Assembly (NCBI GenBank): GCA_028685295.1
Contig: JAQUEL010000063.1
Span: 1-12,016, forward strand
Length of the DNA: 12,016 nt
Origin: a bacterium
Lineage (GTDB): Bacteria > UBP13 > UBA5359
Reading direction: 5' to 3'
Shown here: piece after piece, positions 7,099 to 12,016 of the stretch
Position numbering within the stretch: the first letter of the stretch is position 1
How the letters are laid out: every line of letters begins with the position of its first letter
The notes under the pieces: generated by a model
The model's input: only the letters and a program-made list of their open reading frames with translations
Databases searched by the model: none
What the model was told of the DNA's origin: nothing
Position numbers and translations under genes: made by a program

Positions 7099-7365
7099 TC
7101 AATGTCCTCCTCTAGCTTCACGCGGCTTGGCCTCGTTGACCGTCAGAGATCGGCCGTTTACTTCCTTACCGTTGAGGCTATCGATAGCCATGCGAGCAGC
7201 CTCATCCGTATCCATCTCTACAAAGCCGAAGCCTTTGCTTCTTCCCGTGGTTCTATCCACGATGACTTCCGCGCTTTCAACGGTACCGTACGGCTCAAAC
7301 AACTCTTTTAGAGCATCGTTATCAGTACTATAGCTTAGATTTCCCACGTATATCCTTTTGCTCAT
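7099..7365 (-). CDS. Small RRM-domain RNA-binding protein, copy 1
   Basis: 88 residues, nearly all one RNA recognition motif. RNP2 is IYVGNL (5-10) and RNP1 is KGFGFVEM (45-52), with the aromatic residues that stack on RNA bases. The tail after residue 82 is short and basic-glycine (REARGGH), much shorter than in eukaryotic glycine-rich proteins. Such single-RRM proteins occur in cyanobacteria, Chloroflexota and others, and several are cold-induced; their RNA targets are mostly unknown. The start ATG 7365 has AAGGAGA 7 nt upstream. It is divergent from, and about two-thirds identical to, the second RRM gene at 7626, so the pair probably arose by duplication. It ends 14 nt from prfC with no evident terminator between them. 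Confidence 0.9.
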   Translation of the reverse strand: MSKRIYVGNLSYSTDNDALKELFEPYGTVESAEVIVDRTTGRSKGFGFVEMDTDEAARMAIDSLNGKEVNGRSLTVNEAKPREARGGH

Positions 7366-7625
7366 CTATACATCTCCTTTTATACGAGCTTGGTTCAGAT
7401 GCCTATCCATAACGATTATCCACAGAACAAATGCATCTGTAATGCCAACAGCTAATTACCCTGTTTTATTGCAAATTAAACGAGTCCTGCCTGCATGAGA
7501 TATTCACAACCATTCTGAAATCCCGTTTCAGATGAATTGCACAAGGGTAAAAAACAGAATATAAGGCTACAGCATATTACCTGTTGCTTTGAGCTTTTTT
7601 AAATATTATACGAGGGGATAATCAT
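7366..7625. other. Divergent regulatory region between the two RRM genes
   Basis: This 260-bp gap has no ORF of note. It holds an exact DnaA-box sequence TTATCCACA (7416-7424) and a one-mismatch version ATATTCACA (7500-7508). CAGATGC (7396-7402) and GCATCTG (7433-7439) form an inverted repeat centred on the first box. Read on the minus strand the first box overlaps GATAAT, a possible -10 for copy 1. Two boxes are far too few for an origin. The region presumably carries both RRM promoters. Confidence 0.4.
7537..7565 (+). promoter_or_regulatory. Candidate promoter of RRM copy 2
   Basis: TTGCAC (7537-7542), 17 bp, TATAAG (7560-7565). The predicted leader of about 55 nt contains a T6 run before the ribosome-binding site GAGGGG. 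The -35 is weak. Confidence 0.45.
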
Positions 7626-7916
7626 ATGACAAAAAGATTATACGTCGGCAACCTTGCTTATGGTGTTGATAATACGGAATTGGAAAATTTGTTTCGACCG
7701 TATGGTACAGTAAAAAGCGCCACGATAATAACCGACCGTGATACCGGCCGCAGCAAAGGCTTCGGCTTTGTGGAAATGAGTTCCGATGCCGAGGCTGAGG
7801 CAGCTATAAAAGATCTGAATGGCAAGGAAGCCAGCGGCCGTGTTCTTACCGTCAATGAAGCCAGGCCCCGAATGGAACGGGAGGAACGTGGCGCCGGTAA
7901 AGGCGGCAGACGCTAG
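7626..7916 (+). CDS. Small RRM-domain RNA-binding protein, copy 2
   Basis: 96 residues with one RRM: RNP2 LYVGNL (5-10) and RNP1 KGFGFVEM (45-52). Compared with copy 1 the cores align without gaps; by eye about 55 of the first 82 positions are identical, including TGRSKGFGFVEM and LTVNEA. The tail (residues 83-96) is longer, charged and glycine-rich (EREERGAGKGGRR), and so differs from copy 1. This may alter RNA affinity or partners. GAGGGG sits 8 nt before ATG 7626. No terminator is evident close behind the gene; a hairpin with a T-run at 8331-8355 is the first candidate. Function beyond single-stranded RNA binding is not known. Confidence 0.9.
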   Translation: MTKRLYVGNLAYGVDNTELENLFRPYGTVKSATIITDRDTGRSKGFGFVEMSSDAEAEAAIKDLNGKEASGRVLTVNEARPRMEREERGAGKGGRR

Positions 7917-7972
7917 GACCCTTTGCCAAGCAGTCTCCGCTCTCTGCATAGCTGCTTATGTTCCTTAGGGTC

Positions 7973-8231
7973 TTATTCGTGCATATCATCACAGTTGCCG
8001 CAAGCCTCACCATCGATCCTTGAAGAGCCTGCCCATTGCACGACCGATTGTTCTTCCCGCAATTCGGGCATGCTTCAGTGGCTACTACCAGCCGGTATCT
8101 TCATGCCTTCTTTTCTGTTGCTCTGATTCTGGCATTGAACCTGTCGCTTACTATACGCATCTTCTTTACTGTTTTTCATAACTCCTCGGAAACAACGGCC
8201 TTTTTGTAATTGAATACCGCTTATCGCCCAT
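7973..8231 (-). pseudogene. Frameshifted remnant of a small zinc-ribbon protein
   Basis: No intact ORF, but three minus-strand frames join into a sensible small protein. A start ATG at 8231 has GAGGGTG before it and begins MGDKRYSITKRPLFPRSYEKQ, then stops. Another frame gives MRIVSDRFNARIRATEKKA, a TGA, then RYRLVVATEACPNCGK, with CPNC encoded at about 8059-8070. A third frame gives EEQSVVQWAGSS...EACGNCDDMHE and a TAA at 7973, with CGNC at 7991-8002. The two CxxC pairs are 68 bases apart, so they are out of frame now; one indel would join them into a classical zinc ribbon. Several indels or stops are needed in all, so this is a decayed gene, not a sequencing slip. The original function is unknown. 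Confidence 0.4.
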
Positions 8232-8366
8232 CGTTTCACCCTCTGAATGCAACGATTACCTTTTCGATTGGTTTTTTATATGATGCAACGCGGGCTTTTT
8301 AAGAATGAATGTACGGAGTAACGCTTTCATCCCCACGGCAAGCCTATGGGGTTTTCAGCTAGTTTG
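8181..8366. other. Spacer with little recognisable content
   Basis: Apart from the 5' end of the zinc-ribbon remnant and the hairpin at 8331, I see only short T-runs (8208-8212, 8274-8279) and two copies of ATGCAACG about 37 bp apart. A 24-codon minus-strand ORF starting near 8329 resembles nothing I know. Confidence 0.3.
8331..8355 (+). terminator. Possible intrinsic terminator
   Basis: CCCCA (8331-8335) pairs with TGGGG (8347-8351), with an inner GGC/GCC pairing, and TTTT follows at 8352-8355 on the plus strand. It could end the transcript of RRM copy 2, some 400 bases upstream. The stem is short and slightly bulged. Confidence 0.35.
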
Positions 8367-8900
8367 TTAATAACCACGTTTGTGTTGCTTCAGAATAAAG
8401 TCATAACCACCCAGCGCCAGGATAAGTGCCGCCATACCGATACCCGGTCCCAGTATATTGCTGTCAATGCCCTGTTTCAGCATACGTTCCAGGAAACGTG
8501 TGCTCATCAGAGTAATTACAAGCCCGATGAGATACTCCTTCAATTCATCGATATCACGAATATCGAAGGCTACAACCTTGTAACGTTTTCCCATAAACAC
8601 GGCCCTCAAGCCAAAAGCAAGTATAAGAAGTATCGAGGCCAATATGGAAGTATCTATTATATCGATAAATACCAGAACCAGAGGTTTCTTTTCCACACCA
8701 AGTATACTGAGGACATTGCTTATCCTGCCAATGTTTATTTTCGGCAGATATACCAGCATGCCGATAAATTTAATAAACGCCAGAATAAAAACTATCAGCG
8801 AAGAGGTGGATAAAGTCAGAACGCCGATATTTATCCCCATAGTGTGTATAATTCTGATATATCCCTCTTCTAAACCTGGTTTATCGTTTTTTCGTCTCAT
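8367..8900 (-). CDS. YqhA/UPF0114-family inner membrane protein
   Basis: 177 residues with about four membrane segments: roughly 23-51, 74-102, 121-137 and 150-170. The middle block, LVLVFIDIIDTSILASILLILAFGLRAVF (74-102), followed by the charged DIRDIDELKEYLIGLVITLMSTRFLERML (113-141), matches the pattern of UPF0114 (YqhA) proteins, which are uncharacterised bacterial membrane proteins of 160-180 residues. No catalytic motif is apparent. The start ATG 8900 overlaps the stop of the upstream open frame (ATGA). The Shine-Dalgarno site is weak (GGGTAG), so the start is less sure than the family. An in-frame Met at residue 21 is a poor alternative because it would remove the conserved N-terminal lead-in. 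Function unknown. Confidence 0.75.
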   Translation of the reverse strand: MRRKNDKPGLEEGYIRIIHTMGINIGVLTLSTSSLIVFILAFIKFIGMLVYLPKINIGRISNVLSILGVEKKPLVLVFIDIIDTSILASILLILAFGLRAVFMGKRYKVVAFDIRDIDELKEYLIGLVITLMSTRFLERMLKQGIDSNILGPGIGMAALILALGGYDFILKQHKRGY

Positions 8901-9418
8901 ATTGCATATCTACCCAGGTTCAGGCTAGACCATACAAGGAAAGAGTCTTTTTTCGGGAGGTTAGTTTTTAGCTGGACCGGTTGGACGAAATTAGAACTTT
9001 CCTGTCCATGCCATCGGAAGAGTTGCGCCTGGTTCTGTATTTGGCAAACAGATTGTCTATAGATGAGTGCCGGGTCTGTCAATAATTTTGTGCTTTTGCC
9101 TATTTTCTTGCCCACTTTATAAGTAGATTCCCCGGCAAAGGCGTCAATATCGTTTGGCGTTTTCTTAGTCTCGCCATGCACTTCAACGCTCTGTTTCGAA
9201 ACTCTTTTCAGGCCGTACTTTTGTAAAAAGGCCTTACGGTCAACGTTAAGAAAGTCATGCGCTGTAATCAGGTTATCGGTTTCAGGCCAGCCGATTTTAT
9301 CAAGGCTATCCACTCCGGCAATTTTAGCTACAGCAGCGTCAGCATTGCTTACGCCTATGCTTTCCAACCGCTTTTGCGCTGTTATCTCCTGCGGAGGTGT
9401 TAGTTGTCCTCCATAATA
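8897..9418 (-). pseudogene. Open frame of phage/plasmid flavour, no proper start (remnant)
   Basis: The frame is open from about 9418 to 8897. The first start-like codon is TTG at 9367, giving 156 residues, with no well-placed ribosome-binding site. Coding-like sequence continues upstream of it (QLTPPQEITAQKR joining LESIGVSNADAAVAK), so the real start is missing or lies in another frame. The protein is soluble and lysine-rich; VDRKAFLQKYGLKR and GESTYKVGKKIGKSTKLLTDPALIYRQ are its most protein-like parts. The last 35 residues look less natural and may be read-through of non-coding DNA. I do not recognise a family. It follows the 9400-10052 fragment on the same strand and probably belonged to the same gene or operon. 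Confidence 0.4.
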
Positions 9419-10052
9419 TTACCCCCTACCGCCATCTCTCTGGCTGCTTGATTTAAGGCATCGGATACAGGCCCGGCATAGTGCAGTTGTTGACTAAAAA
9501 CATCCTCCAGCTTCGCAGCTTCGCTGGCAATCTGGTTGCTCTTGTCAGCATCTATATGCCCTACCCGCTGCAATTCTCTGGCCCGGTCAGTCTTATACTG
9601 AAAGCGGAAAGGGTCTGCCTGTATCTCTTGCGGCGGCATTTCCTGTATGCCCAATACGCTATTATTCCCCTCTACGCTCGCCCCTGCGCCCTCTGCTTGC
9701 CCCGTGGCAGGATGAACAGGCGTTTGCCCGACCGTTGATACCTTCGCTTCAGTCTGCGGCCTTGTATGCGCTTGAACATCAGGTTTAGGTACAGAAGCAA
9801 CAGGAGCAGCTTCAACAGCCCCGTCCATGGCGATAACCGGCCCGGAAGGAATGCTGCCTAGCGTTGCTTAGCCCCTTGCGAACGCATAACATCGGCCACA
9901 TTCTTTAATGCCCTCGGAACGCTGCGCTGCAACGGAGTTGATCTGCCCCCTATTATCGTTAACGCTGCTCGACGTACAGCCTCATGCTGCTCAGGGGTCA
10001 ACGATAATAGGTTTGCGAAGTGCGACCAAACAATCCCGCCCCTATTCGTTAC
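9400..10052 (-). pseudogene. Frameshifted fragment of a long phage/plasmid-type (polyvalent-like) protein
   Basis: Two overlapping minus-strand frames fit end to end. The first runs 10052-9858 (64 codons, VTNRGGIVWSHFANLLSLTP ... ALKNVADVMRSQGAKQR, stop TAG). The second is open from just before it, with GATLGSIPSGPVIAMDG leading into the ATG at 9828, and continues 142 residues to TAG... at 9400. The ATG at 9828 has no ribosome-binding site, and joining ...MRSQGA to ATLGSIPSG... by one frameshift gives smooth protein. The second part has a Pro/Ala/Thr-rich linker, then EMPPQEIQADPFRFQYKTD. That phrase resembles the short ParB-like motif at the N-terminus of large polyvalent proteins of phages and conjugative elements. 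The similarity is from memory. No start or 5' end survives. Confidence 0.45.
9949..10011. repeat. Imperfect 15-bp inverted repeat inside the polyvalent-like fragment
   Basis: CCTATTATCGTTAAC (9949-9963) and GTCAACGATAATAGG (9997-10011) are reverse complements with one mismatch, separated by 33 bases. Both arms are coding-like on the minus strand (LLSLT and LTII), so the symmetry may be chance. It could also be a recombination scar. Confidence 0.35.
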
Positions 10053-10084
10053 CTATCCAGCGTCACTGCGTTCCGACGGGTGAT

Positions 10085-10158
10085 AGAAAACGCCGGAATG
10101 GGTAGTCGATTTTACCGAAATACGCAAATATGTTAAATGTAAACTCCTGACCCCTAGT
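10085..10158. mobile_element. Possible insertion-sequence end relic
   Basis: Read on the minus strand this has two parts. Next to the Ig gene is AGGGGTCAGGAGTTTACATTT. It is followed by TATTTCGGTAAAATCGACTACCCATTCCGG, reminiscent of the repeated blocks at IS21-type ends. An 8-bp inverted match, AGGGGTCA (9993-10000) with TGACCCCT (10147-10154), brackets a 162-bp piece. No transposase gene exists in the window. Resemblance is from memory and short. Confidence 0.3.
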
Positions 10159-10180
10159 TCATAGTTCTCCACTAATTCTT

Positions 10181-11338
10181 CTAAAACGGTACTTTTCTCC
10201 TCACTGTTACCTTTATCGGAGAAGATTTTACAACTTTCCCATTATTAAAGCTTGCTTCCATATATATTTGATATTCCCCAGGCCCATACTTACTTGTATC
10301 CCATACAAAGGATCTTGGAGCGTTGTTCTGCTCATTCAGTAATTCATCATTAAGGAATATCTTTACAGTAGCTACATCGGTTGGAGGGAATATGTTGCAG
10401 GCAATCGTCACCTTACTCCCTTCTCTAATGGAAGCCTTATCTGCGGGAGACAGGATTGTTATCATCTCCAAGCTACCGCTCTTGGAACCGCCAGGGTTTG
10501 GAGGAAGCGGTCTAGCAATAGGAGTATCGTGATCTACGAAGGCCGTTATCATCGTGCCTTCAGGTATAACAGCATCTCGCCCGTTAATAAATACCCCTAA
10601 AACCGACAGAAAGAGAGTCGTCACAACTACCGCGCCACCATTACTTGTTCCCGTTGCATCCTGAGAGGCTCTAAGTGGTATTAGAGTTTCACCTGCTCCT
10701 TGAACTGATTCAATATTAAACTCGATTTTTCCCGCTTTGCCAAACATACCGCGTGGTGTAGATGTAATGACTTTACCGTATGCTGATGCGCCATAGGGTA
10801 TTAATACTTGCCCTGATGAGCCTACTACATCCCTTATAACTTTATATCTAACGGAAGAACCTTTTGCTGTTTCTCCCGAAACCATTTTCGCTGTAGTCTG
10901 GAGCATTACGGGGGTTCCCTCTTTAACCACCGCAAGAGGAGCGGTTGTCATAGCTGATAATCCTTTAGATGCTACAAGAGAAACAACTACCGGTTTAGCT
11001 GACAATTTTTCACCGGATTTAAGATAGGCGAATACCCTTATGGTGTAATCGCCAGGGCTATAATTGCTTGTATCCCATTTGATTGTATAGGGCTTTGTTT
11101 GTGTCATGCCTATACCTTTTGCATCACATAAAGCAGATACTGACACGATATCCAAACCATCTTGGGCAATGATCATTATTTCCAGACTCTCGCCCACATT
11201 TGCTATACAGTTCTCCTCAGGAGCGATAACCTGTATTGGCGGTGTTGCGGTAGGTGTCGGAGATTCTGCAGCTTTGGCAATCATGGGAGAGATCAACAAT
11301 AAGATGATAGAAAAAATACTCTGATGAAATTTAGACAT
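10181..11338 (-). CDS. Secreted protein with two Ig-like domains flanking a conserved beta-rich domain
   Basis: 385 residues. I start at ATG 11338 because GGGGGT lies 7 nt upstream and a signal peptide follows at once (hydrophobic 8-22, cleavage likely near AKA, 21-23). The longer frame from 11374 adds 12 residues with no such support. After a TPTATPP linker come an Ig-like domain (about 35-122), a central domain (about 138-270) and a second Ig-like domain (about 291-380). The two Ig units are related: WDTSNYSPGDYTI (88-100) and WDTSKYGPGEYQI (346-358). The central part (RYKVIRD...GQVLIPYGASAYGKV...GKAGKIEFNIESV...TLIPLRA...INGRDAVIPEGTMITAFVD) resembles a domain seen in secreted proteins of several phyla, of unknown function. 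There is no LPXTG, lipobox or C-terminal anchor. It is probably extracellular or envelope-associated and monocistronic. Confidence 0.85.
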   Translation of the reverse strand: MSKFHQSIFSIILLLISPMIAKAAESPTPTATPPIQVIAPEENCIANVGESLEIMIIAQDGLDIVSVSALCDAKGIGMTQTKPYTIKWDTSNYSPGDYTIRVFAYLKSGEKLSAKPVVVSLVASKGLSAMTTAPLAVVKEGTPVMLQTTAKMVSGETAKGSSVRYKVIRDVVGSSGQVLIPYGASAYGKVITSTPRGMFGKAGKIEFNIESVQGAGETLIPLRASQDATGTSNGGAVVVTTLFLSVLGVFINGRDAVIPEGTMITAFVDHDTPIARPLPPNPGGSKSGSLEMITILSPADKASIREGSKVTIACNIFPPTDVATVKIFLNDELLNEQNNAPRSFVWDTSKYGPGEYQIYMEASFNNGKVVKSSPIKVTVRRKVPF

Positions 11339-11388
11339 GTTCTTACCCCCTGTCATTACGCTGGTAAATCCCAAAATGGCAATAATTT

Positions 11389-11417
11389 ATTATATAGCCT
11401 TGCTGTATAATTGGCAA
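11389..11417 (-). promoter_or_regulatory. Near-consensus promoter of the Ig-domain gene
   Basis: On the minus strand, -35 TTGCCA (11412-11417), exactly 17 bp, then -10 TATAAT (11389-11394). Predicted transcription start is near 11382, giving a leader of about 44 nt. It is one of the two best promoters in the window and implies that the gene is active and transcribed alone. Confidence 0.75.
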
Positions 11418-11783
11418 ACCGCTTGTTCCCTTGCTAGACAATAAGAATATGCCGTTAAGTAACCGTTATCTAACCGTGATATAACGATTAAACGTGCCAC
11501 GGTGCCGGAGAAATCATTTGTTATGACAGCCCCCGACCCTTTAGAATTACCGTGCTTCTTGCAATGCTCCTGCACTCGGCTTGAGAAGTTCCGCTTTACG
11601 CAATTCAAATTTCTTATCTTTTCCCATTCTTTCTCTCTGTATAATGTTTCGACGCGGCCGGGCTAGGACCGGTTTAGATCAGAATAAATGGCCGTTACCT
11701 TTTAGGCCGGAGGTAAGAAAACAAGGCATACGAAATAAGCCCTTGGGGATTAACCCAGGGGCTATTCTCATGTTGAATAAAAA
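11418..11783. other. Stretch without a supported gene
   Basis: On the minus strand a 26-codon ORF, 11627-11547 (MGKDKKFELRKAELLKPSAG...), has a modest GAGAG site. Right after its stop, the other frame reads on as NSKGSGAVITNDFSGTVARL to about 11390. The two may be halves of one broken gene. I recognise no family. The plus strand shows nothing convincing. Confidence 0.25.
11738..11763. terminator. Hairpin, possible terminator
   Basis: AGCCCTTGGG (11738-11747) pairs with CCCAGGGGCT (11754-11763), with one G-T mismatch at DNA level, around a 6-nt loop. Downstream on the minus strand is a short TTATTTCG; on the plus strand there is no T-run. It is a weak terminator at best, more likely for minus-strand transcripts. 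Confidence 0.35.
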
Positions 11784-11945
11784 ATGGCCCTGACAGAGAC
11801 AATCTCATACACAAAAACAGCATTAATTCCAAAACAACAAGACGTATTTCAAGAATTATTAGAGAGGGGGCGAAGAGTTTCCGTATCCGCCCAAGGCACT
11901 ACTCCCGGTGCGGCAGGCACCAGGCACATAACAGCAATTGCCTAG
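11784..11945 (+). CDS. Short ORF of unknown function (53 aa)
   Basis: ATG 11784 to TAG 11945 gives MALTETISYTKTALIPKQQD, then VFQELLERGRRVSVSAQGTT, then a short tail PGAAGTRHITAIA. The composition and the flow from amphipathic helix (17-30) to a beta-like end look protein-like. There is no ribosome-binding site before the ATG (only an A-run), and I recognise no family. It could be a true small gene, the front of a broken larger one, or chance. The bases after it (11946-12016) show nothing. Confidence 0.35.
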   Translation: MALTETISYTKTALIPKQQDVFQELLERGRRVSVSAQGTTPGAAGTRHITAIA

Positions 11946-12016
11946 CTCTATAACTCTTATCATGGCTTTTGTAATCTTATTTTTATAGGGTTATTTGTTC
12001 GACGATTCTGTTGTAA

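Noticed and set aside
7396-7508. Replication origin suggested by DnaA boxes
   Set aside because: There is only one exact and one near box, with no AT-rich unwinding repeats and no dnaA, dnaN or gidA nearby.
7923-8126. 67-codon plus-strand ORF after RRM copy 2
   Set aside because: It has no ribosome-binding site and is antisense to the zinc-ribbon remnant, which makes better sense.
8346-8928. Plus-strand ORFs of 155 and 94 codons
   Set aside because: They are antisense to the YqhA-like membrane protein gene.
1808-10154. One 8.3-kb transposon bounded by GGGGTCA and TGACCCC
   Set aside because: The ends are short, the interior is ordinary housekeeping genes on alternating strands, and no transposase is present.

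Overview
The window looks like a piece of a bacterial chromosome with moderate G+C content. It has strong Shine-Dalgarno sites, several TTG starts and sigma70-type promoters. The mix of a ComM/YifB ATPase, a rubredoxin-less rubrerythrin-like protein, an orphan SIS protein, a Calvin-subtype class II aldolase, RF3 and two small RRM proteins would fit an anaerobic or facultative lineage. A Dehalococcoidia-like Chloroflexota member is my guess from general familiarity; there is no marker gene here to prove it.

Left part (1-7916), housekeeping: comM (minus) is divergent from a rubrerythrin-like gene (plus). That gene converges, with a 3-nt gap, on an SIS sugar-phosphate isomerase-like gene (minus). 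The SIS gene is divergent from a secreted L,D-transpeptidase (plus), which converges through a bidirectional terminator on fba (minus). fba is divergent from prfC (plus) through back-to-back promoters. prfC converges on RRM gene 1 (minus), which is divergent from its paralogue RRM gene 2 (plus). Genes alternate strand almost one by one, so most are probably single-gene transcripts. Only the SIS and L,D-transpeptidase pair hints at a shared theme (amino sugars and cell wall).

Right part (7917-12016), accessory and decaying: there is a frameshifted zinc-ribbon gene, an intact YqhA/UPF0114 membrane protein, and a stretch (8897-10052) where pieces of one or two long proteins of phage/plasmid flavour lie in different frames. 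Sequence resembling insertion-sequence ends follows at about 10085-10158. Then comes a complete secreted protein with two Ig-like domains around a central beta-rich domain, with a near-consensus promoter. The last 600 bases hold only short ORFs and a hairpin.

I see no rRNA, tRNA, CRISPR array, intact transposase, restriction or toxin-antitoxin system, and no convincing new multi-gene system. The most unusual items are a perfect 36-bp palindrome between comM and the rubrerythrin-like gene, the altered diiron ligands of that protein, the divergent RRM paralogues, the decayed element and the Ig-domain protein.
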